From positions 221,386,942 through 221,450,941 of the forward strand of contig CM070874.1 of assembly GCA_036365515.1 (NCBI GenBank): DNA of 64,000 nt, in the 5' to 3' direction. The notes under the pieces were generated by a model. It saw only the letters and a list, made by a program, of their open reading frames with translations, was not told the origin of the DNA and did not search any database. Shown here piece by piece: positions 47,599 through 58,720 of the stretch (the first letter of the stretch is position 1; each line of letters starts with the position of its first letter). The stretch is from Torymus aiolomorphi. Lineage: Eukaryota; Arthropoda; Insecta; Hymenoptera; Torymidae. The translations under genes and the position numbers were made by a program.

Positions 47599-50500
47599 CT
47601 CTAAATTGTAGAACCAGTCACACGCACATCCAAGGTATAGGTGAAAAGACAGCTGCTGTTTCCTCTAAAGTAGCTCGTCTTACTATACAACCACATTTCA
47701 ATTCGACTTTCTCATTGGAAGTTGATGGCATTGTTTTGCCAAAACTCTCGTCGTATAAGCCTCCCGTTGTAAGAGGTAATACAAATTTCGAATACTTAAG
47801 AGGGCTGCAACTGGCAGACCCCAGGTATCTCGAACCTTCACGCATCGATATTCTTCTCGGTGCAAGCGCTTATGCGCAAATCATTGAAAGCCAGTTAGTT
47901 AAGGGTCAAAACCTTCAGCCAATAGCTCTTAGTTCTAAGCTCGGCTGGCTCTTGACAGGTAATTTACCTTCTTCAACTTCGGAAATAGGGCTAGAACCAA
48001 TATCTCTTCATTGTTCGAACAGCTGCGAGCATGAAGCCAAACTTTTGGAGCTCGTACAAGATTTTTGGAGGGCGGAGGAAATACCTATCGATAAAAAATC
48101 TTACTCGCCAGACGAACAAGCCTGCGAGGATTTCTATCAGAAAACAACTCGTCAAGATGAAACAGGGCAATATATAGTAAGTCTACCTTGGAAAAATCGT
48201 GACCAGTTGAGTTCAGCTCATCTCGAGAAATCTCATTCAGCCGCATTACGCGCACTCACTCGTCTAGAATCAAACTTCGCTAAAGACGAGAAACTCAAAA
48301 TAGCTTATACAGAATTCATGAAGGAATACATTGACTTAGGTCACATGTCTCTCTCTTCAAATTCTGATTCATTTTCGAACAACTCTCAAGCCTTCTTACC
48401 ACATCATGGTGTTTGGAAGGAAACCAGTACGACGACCAAGTTACGTACTGTGTTTAATGGCTCAAGTAAAACTAAAACAGGTGTATCGGTCAACGATCTT
48501 CTACACGTTGGACCTAACCTTCTTCAAAATCCCGTCGCTTTGATCTGTGCCTGGCGTAGGTACAAGATCGCTTTATCAGCCGACGTGGAAAAAATGTTCC
48601 GACAGATTGGTGTCGAACATTCCGATCAGTCTTACCAGTCGATTTTATGGCGTTTTAATAAGGATGAACCTGTTCAAACTTATCGCCTGACGACCGTGAC
48701 GTATGGATTGGCATGCTCGCCATTCCTAGCAATACGCACACTGTTAAGACTAGCCGAAGACTACGGCCAGAACTATCCAATTGCAGCTGAAGCTGTTCGC
48801 TCAGAAATGTATTCTGATAATGTGCTGTCTGGTGCTCATTCACTAGATGAAGCATTGAAAAAACGAGACGAGTTAATTCAACTCTTTAAACAAGGTCAAC
48901 TTAATCTTCGAAAGTGGACTTCTAATAATGCTGAATTGCTCTCTTGTCTACCTTCGGATATGTTAGTTGCTAGTTCCATCGCATTATTTGCCTCTGAAAC
49001 GTCTGTACCAATCTTAGGTATAGATTGGCAACCTAACACAGATTACTTCAGTTTTAACATCGAAAATTCTCAAATTGAGTTACCATTCACTAAACGCTCA
49101 ATCCTATCCAGGATAGCCCGCATCTTCGATCCTATGGGATGGTTGGCACCGATTGTAATAACAGCTAAGATTATCATGCAATCTCTCTGGATTCTTAAGG
49201 TTAGTTGGGATGAAGAACTTCCTCGTGACGTCTCCAATCGGTGGCAGACTTGGTTGCAAGATCTTCATTCTATTTCTGAAATCAAAATCCCTCGCTGGAG
49301 TGGATACTCACCCCAATGTGAACTTATTGAAGTACATGGGTTCGCAGATCCATCCAAATTTGCATATGGTGCAGTCATCTACCTGCGCCTAGTTCAAACC
49401 CAAAAGGTTTTAGTCACACTTCAAGTGGCCAAAACGCGAGTAGCGCCACTTAAAACTCTAAGTATCCCTCGCTTAGAACTTTGCGCCGCGTTGCTACTCG
49501 CAAGCTTGAGTCATACGTTCATCGAGTCTTTCCCATCAAAAATTGATAGCCTACATCTATGGTCAGACTCAGCGGATGTACTTTTCTGGTTAAAGGACCA
49601 TCCCTCTAGATGGGGAGTCTTTGTCGCTAATAGGTGTTCAGAGATTCACACCCTGCTACCTGATGCATATTGGCATCACGTGCGGTCAGCTGATAACCCC
49701 GCTGATGTTATATCACAAGGCATAGAACCATCAAAGTTGGCTTCTCATCGCTTATGGTGGCAAGGCCCCGTTTGGCTTTCTGATAGCGTCGAACCATGGC
49801 CTAGGTCACATGATGAGCTCAATTTTACGGTAAATAGTCTCAATCTTCAATCTCGTCATACTCTAGTCGCTAGTAAGAACACTCCAGTTCCTGTCGAGAA
49901 TACTCCAGAAATTTGGAGTCTCTTTGAAAAGCACTCTTCATTAGATAAGTTGTTAAGGATGGCGTCGTACTGCTTCAGATTCATTAATCGAGTCAGCTCG
50001 AAAATAGAGCGCACGACATCGTCATGTCTAAGCCGAAGAAACTTGAACCTATCTTCTATTCTCACTCTCGAGTGGTTTAGAGATAGTCATTTTTCTTCCA
50101 TTCAGGTTATTGCTAGTGAGATTGAGAACACCAGACTTTGTCTGATATATTTAGTCCAAACTGCATATTTTAAGTCAGAATTTCAACAATTATGTAGAAC
50201 AGGTAAACTTTCGACTAAAAGCCCTTTGTTATCACTAAACCCCATGATTCAAAATCATTTACTCAGGGTGGGCGGTCGTCTTTCTCACTCACTTCTCGGA
50301 GAAGATGCTAAGCACCCCCTTATCCTTCCAGCTGATTGTCACTTTACAACTTTATTAATAAGAGATGTTCATCATCGCACTCTTCATGGTGGTGTTCAAT
50401 TAACACTTGCCACGCTAAGACAACAGTATTGGATAATGAAAGGTCGATCTGCGGTTAAGAAAGTCATCAGAGCTTGCCTCACATGCTCACGCCATGCTGC

Positions 50501-51473
50501 TCGAGTACCTTCCCAATTAATGGGCGATTTACCCAAGTCTCGCGTCCGACACTCTTTACCCTTTGAATGCTCAGGTGTCGATTATGCCGGTCCTATTCAT
50601 CTTCGCCTCAATAAAACTAGAGGAAAGGGCACGATGAAAGGTTATATAGCCATCTTCATTTGTATGGCCACTAGAGCTGTTCATATCGAGGTTGTCGAGG
50701 ATTATTCTAGTGAAGCGTTCATCGCTGCTTTTCATCGGTTCACTGCTCGTAGAGGTCATTGTAAGAAATTATATTCGGACCAAGGAACCAACTTTGTCGG
50801 TGCCGATGCTCAATTAAAGCAGATGATCGTCGCTTCTTCTTCCTTTTCATCGACAATTGTTAAGTCTCTCGCTCAAGAAGGTACGTCTTGGATCTTCAAT
50901 CCTCCCAGTGCACCTCATTTTGGGGGTATTTGGGAAGCTGCAGTTAAGTCAGCGAAACACCATTTGCGTCGAGTCATTGGAGAGCAAGTTCTTACTTTTT
51001 CTGAACTTGCTACACTAATGTGCCGGATTGAAGCTTGCCTTAACTCCAGACCATTGACTGCTCTCACCGACGATCCTACTGACCTTGATTTCCTGTCACC
51101 CTCACACTTTCTCATACAACGCTCATCATTTCTAGTGCCAGAGGAAGATGTCACCAAGGTCAAAGTCCCTGCAGGAAAGCGTTGGCTCCTGATCAGCCAG
51201 CTGACACAACACTTCTGGGCCAGGTGGTCCAACGAGTACCTAACGTCACTTCAAGCTCACAGGAAGTGGAAACAACCTCAACCACCAGTCACTGTAGGCG
51301 AACTCGTGCTCGTTCGAAGCGAGCTCACGCCTCCAGCCAAGTGGCCCCTCGCCAGAGTTACCGCCGTCCATCCAGGGAGTGATGGAATCACTCGCGTGGT
51401 CGACCTGCACACGGCCACCACAAATCTTCGCCGACCCATCGCCAAGGTTATTCGACTCCTTCCCAAGGAGTAA
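47592..51473 (+). CDS. BEL/Pao pol: reverse transcriptase, RNase H and integrase (catalytic box altered)
   Basis: A single open frame of 1293 codons, entered by a one-base shift at about 47590. Reverse transcriptase covers about residues 270-480 (RTVFNGSSKTKTGVSVNDLL; LSADVEKMFRQI). The catalytic YVDD box is changed to YSDN (MYSDNVLSG), losing one metal-binding aspartate. RNase H follows (HGFADPSKFAYGAVIYL, SIPRLELCAALLLA, LWSDSADVLFWL). Integrase has its zinc-binding region (HHRTLHGG ... CLTC) and a D,D,E core: Asp in GVDYAGPI, Asp in YSDQGTNF and Glu in FGGIWEAAVK. The end reads VIRLLPKE. The frame is long and open, so the loss of activity may be recent. Confidence 0.9.
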   Translation: MLTLNCRTSHTHIQGIGEKTAAVSSKVARLTIQPHFNSTFSLEVDGIVLPKLSSYKPPVVRGNTNFEYLRGLQLADPRYLEPSRIDILLGASAYAQIIESQLVKGQNLQPIALSSKLGWLLTGNLPSSTSEIGLEPISLHCSNSCEHEAKLLELVQDFWRAEEIPIDKKSYSPDEQACEDFYQKTTRQDETGQYIVSLPWKNRDQLSSAHLEKSHSAALRALTRLESNFAKDEKLKIAYTEFMKEYIDLGHMSLSSNSDSFSNNSQAFLPHHGVWKETSTTTKLRTVFNGSSKTKTGVSVNDLLHVGPNLLQNPVALICAWRRYKIALSADVEKMFRQIGVEHSDQSYQSILWRFNKDEPVQTYRLTTVTYGLACSPFLAIRTLLRLAEDYGQNYPIAAEAVRSEMYSDNVLSGAHSLDEALKKRDELIQLFKQGQLNLRKWTSNNAELLSCLPSDMLVASSIALFASETSVPILGIDWQPNTDYFSFNIENSQIELPFTKRSILSRIARIFDPMGWLAPIVITAKIIMQSLWILKVSWDEELPRDVSNRWQTWLQDLHSISEIKIPRWSGYSPQCELIEVHGFADPSKFAYGAVIYLRLVQTQKVLVTLQVAKTRVAPLKTLSIPRLELCAALLLASLSHTFIESFPSKIDSLHLWSDSADVLFWLKDHPSRWGVFVANRCSEIHTLLPDAYWHHVRSADNPADVISQGIEPSKLASHRLWWQGPVWLSDSVEPWPRSHDELNFTVNSLNLQSRHTLVASKNTPVPVENTPEIWSLFEKHSSLDKLLRMASYCFRFINRVSSKIERTTSSCLSRRNLNLSSILTLEWFRDSHFSSIQVIASEIENTRLCLIYLVQTAYFKSEFQQLCRTGKLSTKSPLLSLNPMIQNHLLRVGGRLSHSLLGEDAKHPLILPADCHFTTLLIRDVHHRTLHGGVQLTLATLRQQYWIMKGRSAVKKVIRACLTCSRHAARVPSQLMGDLPKSRVRHSLPFECSGVDYAGPIHLRLNKTRGKGTMKGYIAIFICMATRAVHIEVVEDYSSEAFIAAFHRFTARRGHCKKLYSDQGTNFVGADAQLKQMIVASSSFSSTIVKSLAQEGTSWIFNPPSAPHFGGIWEAAVKSAKHHLRRVIGEQVLTFSELATLMCRIEACLNSRPLTALTDDPTDLDFLSPSHFLIQRSSFLVPEEDVTKVKVPAGKRWLLISQLTQHFWARWSNEYLTSLQAHRKWKQPQPPVTVGELVLVRSELTPPAKWPLARVTAVHPGSDGITRVVDLHTATTNLRRPIAKVIRLLPKE

Positions 51474-51507
51474 GGACCGTTCGCCATTCTGACGAAGGTG
51501 GGCGGAA

Positions 51508-51813
51508 TGTTGGCGATCCAGCGCCTCGACCCGCGAGACGCTGACGTCACCAAGCCTTAAAAGGCAATATACGGTGCGCAGCCAATGAGCGCCCTCCACG
51601 CGGTCCTCTCTCGCCGCCCCTCCATCTAAAAGCACGCCGCCGACTCATCATCAGGCGCCGGCCGGCGACAGTTCACGCGCGACGGCCAGAGAGAAGAGAC
51701 AGCAATACCTGTACGCCACGCGGCACTACGGCCATCCAATAAACCATCAATTTCTCCACACGAAAGTCTTTTCATTATTTTGAACCTCCAGTCCACGATC
51801 CATCCATTCAACA
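51508..51813 (+). repeat. 3' LTR of the BEL/Pao element (306 bp)
   Basis: TGTTGGCGATCC start and TTCAACA end give inverted TGTTG/CAACA termini. It follows the pol stop by 34 bases with a purine-rich tract before it. A TATA-like AATATA and an AATAAA at 51738-51743 lie inside. The last bases could instead extend to CACTACA. Confidence 0.75.
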
Positions 51814-52078
51814 CTACAAAACATAAATGTTTACCGTTAACTGAGGCTTTTTCGCTCGCTCTTCTTTCTATTTTTACCGGATTTGTATAGATGTATGTGT
51901 TGACTAATTTAATGAAATCGCTTTTGAATTCTATCTTTTCACGATATTGAATTTGCCGTACGTAGGGCATCAATGTTTGGAAAAAGAGGATATCCTCATC
52001 ATCATCGCTATTCTGTTTAGTCGCTGAGAGGTCCACTAATTTTTGCACAAATTTGTTGTTTGCAGATTGCTTCGACAC
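51814..52078 (-). pseudogene. MADF-BESS-type protein, BESS-motif fragment
   Basis: On the minus strand the frame reads about 80 codons with a BESS-like motif: DEDILFFQTLMPYVRQIQYR then KSDFIKLVNTYIY. BESS motifs mediate protein contacts and usually sit C-terminal to a MADF DNA-binding domain, in host regulators and in PIF/Harbinger partner proteins. Downstream the coding text runs straight into the BEL/Pao LTR, so that insertion probably cut it. No upstream MADF exon is seen next to it. Confidence 0.55.
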
Positions 52079-52204
52079 ATTGAGGAGTAAATGTTCCTAC
52101 GAAACTTTTGGTTGGTAAAGGTGCTTATGGTAGGGTGTTAATCATATGTGTATCTTGCATCTGATGGCCAATTCTACAACTTTCAGGTAACAGCGCCAAA
52201 CAAC

Positions 52205-52700
52205 AAAAAACCTACGATGTTATTATATGTTTACCGTTTGTTAACGAGTTAGAATGTTTTACGAAAAATTTCTTTAAAGAATTTAACATTAATATTGTGT
52301 TTAGTACCATAAATAAACTAAATAATGTACTAGTATTAGGAAAAGATAAAGAAGAAAAATGTAATAAACAATGTGGTCTATAAAATCAATTGCAAAAATT
52401 GCGAAGCAACGTATGTGGGACAGACAGGTAGACGATTAAATGTACGAATAAAAGAACATAGAAAAAAATATCTTGAAAAAATGATAAATCTTCCTTATTT
52501 GCGCACACTGAAAATAACAGTCATACAATAGATTTTGACAATATTAAAATCTTAGATACAGAAATAAATAACGGAAAAAGACTTTTTTCAGAAGCATTTT
52601 TCATTCATCAACAAAAAAATTATATAAATAAACAATTTGAAATCAATAAACTAGTGAAAGAATACAATATATTAATTAATAACTGCGAAATTTTAGCCTA
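52205..52700 (+). pseudogene. Penelope-like reverse transcriptase end and GIY-YIG endonuclease
   Basis: One frame reads YDVIICLPFVNELECFTKNF then FNINIVFSTINKLNNVL and KEEKCNKQCG, the usual bridge between Penelope reverse transcriptase and endonuclease. A one-base shift near 52378 leads to VYKINCKNCEATYVGQTGRR then NVRIKEH, the GIY-YIG core with its Arg and His context. More shifts and stops follow from about 52490 on, and a basic tail ends near 52700. In intact elements GIY-YIG nicks the target for primed reverse transcription. This remnant is inactive. Confidence 0.85.
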
Positions 52701-53268
52701 CACATAATAAAACTCTTATTATGTATATAAACCTTGTAAAGTGGATCGGGTATATTAGGAGAACACGTTTGGTGAGCATATAATATCCACCACACTATTA
52801 GTGTATGTTTTGATAAATGTGTCATTAGGATGACTTCCACTATGACGTGCTCCCCTGATACCTCGCCTAGGCTCCGAATCGTTCAGCGCTATCCCCCCCC
52901 CCCCGTATCACATCGTTTTATGTACTCTTATACACACACAATCACAGTATATTAGTATATATAGACTGTTTGTCACAAGTAAAACGCATTGACGAAGCGA
53001 ACTGTCTCCCGCTATCATTACATCCTGACTTAATGTAAGTGTACCTTGTTTATACATAATTTGTTTAGAGCGACTTCTGATTTATAAATAATTAAGTGAT
53101 TAGTTTATAACAAATTTGTAATATAAATTATTTCGATTTCACAATTTTTAATTGGAATAGATTGTAAAAACTCCTTTTTTTTTGTAAAATGTGTAAATTT
53201 TACGTTGATGTTCAACATACTGTATATATATATTTATTATGTAAATAAATTTTTGTTAAATATAGTAC

Positions 53269-53303
53269 CTGCAGAGGGACACGGAAAAAGTGTCCGAAAC
53301 GTC
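53269..53303 (+). ncRNA. Hammerhead-ribozyme-like core, left copy (mutated)
   Basis: CTGCAGAG, stem GGACAC/GTGTCC around GGAAAAA, then GAAAC and GTC. Order and spacing match a hammerhead core, but the invariant CUGANGA is CUGCAGA here, so this copy should be weak or dead. Confidence 0.55.
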
Positions 53304-53466
53304 GTTTCAGAATAAATGGTGTTCATTTATTTAAACGAAACCTGTCCTAGTAGACAATTGGCCATCAGATGCAATATACACACATTTTCTTACGAAACGC
53401 TTAGCTGACTAAGTTTATGCTTGCTTTCTTATATGCGGTCTTCTTCTGTCTACTGTTAAGACTGAA

Positions 53467-53614
53467 ATCACGTGGTGCGGAATAGAGCTGCAGAATACCT
53501 ACACGAGACAGCCAATCAGAGTTTTTCCGCAAATGCGAAAGCTGCTCTGATTGGTTGTCTTCATGACGCAACCTCTATTCTGCTGTTCTGCAGTTCTATT
53601 CCGCACCATGTGAT
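53467..53614. mobile_element. 148-bp foldback element, left arm copy
   Basis: ATCACGTGGTGCGGAATAGA at one end and TCTATTCCGCACCATGTGAT at the other are inverted copies, with CCAATCAGAG/CTCTGATTGG inside. The right arm has it at 62398-62544. Confidence 0.85.
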
Positions 53615-54002
53615 TATAGCCTTACATTTTAGCAGATCAGATGTGCCAACCTTTACACATAAGCAGAAGACAAAGCCCAAACTTTGGCGCAACACTCACG
53701 CTAGCAGAGGCCGGCGCTGGATGTAGACGCAGACATAGAAAGCGTCAGTTTATACGTTCTTGTCCGCGATTAATGCAGTTATCCAATTACCATTCTATAG
53801 CTTATCATAACTTTGCATTTCATCTTCTTTGATTAGTTTAACGTAGGTAGTATCATTATTACTTTGTATTGTATAAGTCTATGTATATGTAGAGATTTAG
53901 GTTAGATTAACTTTGATAAATTGTACAGTCTTATCGGTGATTTTTAAGAGCGTTTAATTTTATAAGCAATTCTTAAAAGTACAGAACACATCTATTCATA
54001 AA

Positions 54003-54960
54003 AATGTTGTGGAGTAAATTAAAAGAAGAGCAATTCATTTCTCTTACGGCCGCAGTTGTGGAACAAATCTCTCGATGCACACAAAAATTTGTACATTTTA
54101 GCCAAGAAATGGGACGAAATTACGAAAGAATTAGAGATATCAAGTAAGTATATTAAACACTTAAGTGATTTCTCAGATGGAATCTGATTTCAGGCTACAT
54201 TAAGAAATGCCTCTGCTAAATGACTGACAGAACATCACGGACAAAGAAGCAACGATTCTTCTGTTATCGCGAATAAGAAAATCGACTTCTTTTGGTATAC
54301 TAATGCAGAGTTCGCGTTGTAGATTATGTTGATAAAATTTTATTTGTCATTCAAAAGATGATTATTAATTTTAGTTTCTGCATTCGTAACGACACTAATG
54401 TTTTATTACTACTACGCTAAATTTTGTATTCATTATTTGTCGGTCAGATTTTACACGCGTTCTCATGAAATCTTACGGCTATTTAGCAATCGCGTCAATA
54501 TAAATTAAGCCTGTGCTAATTTTATCAATTTTTTCTATTATCATTTTTCTTACAGAACCTCAAGCGAAAAGTAAATGGAAGACTTTAAAATCGATATACG
54601 ATAAGGAGTTGAAAGCATTGCAGATCTTAACATCGGGTTCAGGGGGCTCTGAAAATAAAAAGAGCACCTAGCTTCATTTCGAAGCAATGAGTTTTGTCGG
54701 GCAACTCAGCGGTACGAGAAGGAAGTGGAAAAGCCCGACGAGGTTGTACCTGACGAGAGGCCCGATTGGTTTTTTTTTCTCTGTATGTTACCAGATATTA
54801 AAAAAATAGAAAATCAAGAAAAAAATTGGAATTTAGAATTCAAGTAACAAAACTGATTGGTGAGTACATAGCTAAACAAAAATCAAAGATTGCAAATGTG
54901 GAAAGTTTGGAAGATGATGTTAAGTCTTTTTGAAATACTTGCAGTATCTTCTGTACACGC
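54003..54960 (+). pseudogene. MADF/Myb-like Harbinger partner gene, left arm copy
   Basis: The first exon (ending at a GTAAGT donor near 54143) carries in one frame YKNLYILAKKWDEITKELGI-like text, although here the start is damaged. After an intron with acceptor TTACAG the second exon reads AKSKWKTLKSIYDKELKALQ, then LHFEAMSF. This is the MADF (Myb/SANT-like) DNA-binding domain found in the second protein of PIF/Harbinger elements. A TAG at 54668-54670 replaces the conserved tryptophan codon; the same stop is in the right arm. About 95 bases present in the right arm are deleted near 54735. Confidence 0.75.
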
Positions 54961-55430
54961 AATTCTTAATACAACTAAATATCTTAATACAACTTAATAA
55001 CTGCTGTTTGACTCGTGGTTAATTATAGCTATTCTTTTTGGAAATCATTCGCTCATAAAGAACAAAACTATGTAAGTATATTAAAATTTGTGTTGCAGCT
55101 TAAAAACCTAATGTAAAAGAGAACTTTGCAGCAGCTTTTAATTAGACATATAGTTTCTGTCCTTTTATTTTGCTGTAACAAGTACTAAGATAATTCTTCG
55201 ATTTATCTACAACTTCTCTTCTTCTAACAGTCATGACACACGTGTAAATACATTAATTTAATGCAATGATTATTGGATTAAAGATTTGATGTAATGATTA
55301 TTAGCATTGAATGTGCCAACGAATTATTGTAAAAAATGTTTATGGCTTTACATCGACTAGACCGCTCAAGCTACCTTAACTGTTAAAAGTAATAATTTGC
55401 TCGAGCTCGTTCAGGTCAAGTAGATGCTGA

Positions 55431-56027
55431 AACGCGAGGTTGGATGCGCCGACGCCGAGGGTAAGTGTAACACGGTGATCATCATGCAGGCAGATCTGTT
55501 AGTACCTTGAAGACGACTATAATTCCTAGAGTATTTCAAATGTGATCAACTAATCAGAATAGTATTATGGGCAATCCATTACATGCGATTTACATTACTC
55601 ATATTTCTATCATAAATAAGCTACATTATTTTTCTTGTTAAAAATACCTTCAAGATAATATACTATATTCAAGTGACCAAAACAATAATTGCATTTGTAC
55701 CAAATGAATAATCTGAAGCACACAACAGAATATATTGATGATTTTACGTTAGTATGAGTATTTCATCTGGTAAAAATAAAGTTTATAATTTAGTAAATGC
55801 ATCTATACATGATCCCACTTATTCTCATAATATTTCTTTCTTTTCACTTATTCGCGGCAATGTTCTGATAAACTCTTGTAATCCGAGTGAGTAGTTGTAA
55901 ATGAGTCAATTACATGAGTCGGTTGATTGAATTTGGATAAATAAATAGTTATTCATAAATCCAGTCACAAGTTTATTAGCTTTACTGCGTACACACGGCT
56001 TTTATTTCAGTGTGTTATAATTTGGTG
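55431..56027. other. Spacer inside the inverted duplication, no gene
   Basis: AT-rich sequence with no supported feature. Confidence 0.4.
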
Positions 56028-56568
56028 TTAAGGTGGCTTCGGCGAGTTTTAATAAAATGATAGAATATTCTAAAAACCCAATAAAAATGTTCTTTGAACA
56101 ATAAACGTTCGATTCATGCTTTGAAAATATCCGGTTAGCGACAAAATTATCGAGAAAACTGAGATTAAAAAAATAAAAAATAACATGTAATCTTATAGGA
56201 AAAAACATTAAACAGCTTTAATCTTAAATATAAATAAATATTTTTGTTCGACAAAATATGAAATGAAAGATTTTTTTTCGTAGAATCTGATGGTATATTG
56301 AAAATCATGGATCAACGATGAAACAAAAACTATATCGTTGATTAATTATGGATAGGCACTTCTGCGCATGCGCAGTAGACAACTGATTCAACAAATTATT
56401 GTTTTCTCATACTTTTCGACTAAATATCGATAAATATCTTTGTTGTTTCATATGTAAGAGTGAAATAGGGTGTTTTATGTTACATTAAATTTAAAAATTG
56501 CAAAAAACATAGATGGTCCCTACTGGGGCCCCGACTTGATACGGCACTACGCGCCGAAGCCACCTTAA
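56028..56568. mobile_element. 533-bp TTAA-flanked MITE
   Basis: GGTGGCTTCGGCG and CGCCGAAGCCACC ends are exact inverted copies, each bounded by TTAA (56028-56031, 56565-56568). TTAA duplication is typical of piggyBac-type insertion. Both arms of the surrounding duplication have a similar end, TTAAGGTGGCTTGAGCGG, at 55362-55379 and 58772-58789. Confidence 0.85.
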
Positions 56569-56909
56569 TCTAACTAAAATTGCCCAGTCGCAGTCAGTGA
56601 AACTGTTTGTAACTTGAGATTGCCACTATTCTATTAGATTCTTATTTACTTATACTTGTATCTTTAGATTATTGGTTTTTAGTTTTCTTACTTTCTTGTT
56701 TACATCACTAGCACAGTTGCAAACTTTGCACATGTTTATTTGGTTGACATTGAAGTTGGGTCATCTCATTTTCTATTAAACTATTACGAGCAACAAAACT
56801 TTAGATAATGTTACTACTAAGTTACATTTTTTTGTGTATTTCAAAACATATAAATATCCATTTATTAAATACTTTTATTTATTTTAGAAATTTCGTTATT
56901 CAAATAAAA
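56569..56909 (+). other. Upstream region of the Harbinger transposase gene
   Basis: AT-rich, no feature apart from a possible promoter. An upstream in-frame ATG at 56808 exists, but the ATG at 56911 (AAAATGGAAGAAAC) has a better context and starts a more protein-like sequence. Confidence 0.4.
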
Positions 56910-58432
56910 ATGGAAGAAACATTAAATTTAAATGATGATTTGAGAAATGAAAATTGTTTAATAGCGAGTATATTGGAAAAGGTTAAAAATTATCAAATAC
57001 ACAAAATAAACGAAAATAGATTCGTGTTTGGTGAATATCACCATCTTTTTCCCACCTTACGACATTATCCCAATAAATTTCAACAATATTCCCGAATGAG
57101 TATAAAAACCTTTGATTATATTCAATCTAAAACCGCCCAAAACCTGGAAAAAAATTGGTGTAATTTACATAAACAGCCTATTTTGCCAGAAGAACAACTG
57201 GTAGTAACAATAAAGTAATTATATAATATATTCTTCATTTCGCATCCTAATTTTAAAATCACAACTTCCGTAGAACTTTTCGGAGCTCGTAGTAAATAAG
57301 TAATTATGTCTCTTTATGTGACTGCTCGTGCGAAAAACATCAGACAAGGTAAATAATCTACTTTCATAGCGGTGTCGAAAATTAGTATTACATTATTTGA
57401 ATAGAAGTTGAACATACTTATATTCTTAAAAGATTTCTTTCTAAAAGATATCAAAATCTAATCTATTGCCTCAATATTTTATAATTCAAAATCTATCATT
57501 TTTGATAGTCAATTTTTTCTTTAATTAGACTAAAATAACTTTCACTTATAATTAATACTTTTTTCAGATTTTTAGCAACTGGTATGACGTACAAGGATTT
57601 ATCATTTGCGTTTCGTATGGGTGCGTCTACTGTTTGTCTGTTGTCAAACGTACAATGGTAATTTTATGGGAAAACTTATATCCAATTCATATGGCTGTTC
57701 CTAGAAGAGAAAATTTTATTAAAATTGCCGAAGAATTTTATGATATTTGGAGATTTCCCCATTTTATAGGCGCAATAGACGTAAAGCACATTGCCATAAA
57801 AAAACCACCTGGATCGGGAAGCTTGTATTAAAATTACAAAAAGTTTTTTCAATTACTTTACAAGCAGTAATCGATGCGAAGTATAAATTTATATTTATAG
57901 AATGTGGAGGTTATGGACAACAACATGACGCAACAACGTTTAGAACGTCAAAATTGTATAAAGCTTTAAAAAATAACAACATTAATATTCCAGAAGACGA
58001 TCTATTACCCATCTCAAATGTAACTATACCGTATTTTTTCATCAGAGATGGAGCGTATCCCATCATGGAAAATTTATTAAAACCGTATCAAGGTAAAAAC
58101 CTATCAAGTGAGGAGAGGAATTTTAATAAGCGGCTGTCAAAGGCACGAATGGTAGTTGAATGTGGTTTTGGAAAGTTATCCCAAAAGTGGCAAATTCTCT
58201 ATAAAACTATAGGACAACTGCCCGATACCGTTGAAATAATAACAAATGTCGGATGTATTCTCCATAATGTTATTTTAGATTTAGATGGAATAAATGGAAT
58301 ATATCCGACATCGTGGAAGATGATAAAGAAGAATTCAGTGACGAATGTCGTTCAGAAAATAATTTTGTAGTTGGGTTTGGCAAAGAAGTCCGTAATGAAA
58401 TGAAGAAATATATTTCTAAAAATCCAATATAA
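56910..58432 (+). pseudogene. PIF/Harbinger DDE transposase (HARBI1-like), three frameshifts
   Basis: Exon 1 (56911-57215, donor GTAATT) encodes about 100 residues, with SRMSIKTFDYI typical of the HARBI1 N-terminus. After an acceptor TTTTTTCAG near 57566, exon 2 reads [20 protein letters not shown], then after a one-base shift near 57633 ENLYPIHM and [18 protein letters not shown] (first catalytic Asp). Another shift occurs near 57828. The next frame has DATTFRTSKLY, IRDGAYPIMENLLKPY (second Asp) and ARMVVECGFGKLSQKWQILY (Glu). A third shift near 58310 precedes the acidic tail, ending at 58430-58432. The D,D,E residues survive, but the breaks make it inactive. It sits in the middle of the inverted duplication between two MADF partner genes. 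Confidence 0.85.
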
Positions 58433-58720
58433 GAATGTATAAGGTAGAAAAAATAAATATAATTCAAAAAACAAAAAAAAATATTGTCGAATTTTTTATT
58501 TTAGGTTCTTGTATTACTTATCTGATTTATTTATATTAATGATTTTATACTTCATTGTTAATAATTTTTACTAATATACTGCTATTCGGCGCGAATTATC
58601 ATGGTACCTTTTTTACTATTAGTTGTAAAAGAATAACATTCGTACTTGCATTTCTAAAGTAAGTTCGAAAAGTAAATTTTGAAATTTTGTTGAACATAAC
58701 TGTATGAATACAAAAGACAT
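58433..58720. other. Spacer inside the inverted duplication
   Basis: AT-rich, with A runs at 58460-58490. No feature supported. Confidence 0.4.

Larger units (their letters stand above)
46076..51813 (+). mobile_element. BEL/Pao LTR retrotransposon, 5' LTR not found
   Basis: Gag, protease, reverse transcriptase, RNase H and integrase are all recognisable in order, followed by a polypurine-like GAAGGTGGGCGGAA and a 3' LTR. No copy of the LTR (TGTTGGCGATCCAGC) occurs upstream of gag in this window, so the 5' end is deleted, replaced or rearranged. Frame breaks at about 47118 and 47590 and a changed catalytic box make it non-autonomous. Confidence 0.9.
52152..53385 (+). mobile_element. Penelope-like element, 3' part, left arm
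   Basis: Contains the end of a Penelope reverse transcriptase, a GIY-YIG domain and a 3' region with a hammerhead-like core. TGTGTATCTTGCATCTGATG at 52152 and its reverse complement ending at 53385 bound the segment, so it has inverted ends of about 28 bases. From 52558 on it is repeated in the right arm. Confidence 0.75.
52558..55430 (+). repeat. Left arm of the large inverted duplication
   Basis: Matches 58721-63459 in reverse complement, from ACAGAAATAAATAACGG at the outer end to AGATGCTGA at the inner end. It holds Penelope 3' sequence, a foldback element and a MADF-like pseudogene. It lacks element R and about 0.5 kb that are present in the right arm. Confidence 0.9.

Noticed and set aside
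51246..51635. Minus-strand frames of 90-130 codons
   Set aside because: They are antisense shadows of the BEL/Pao integrase end and LTR.
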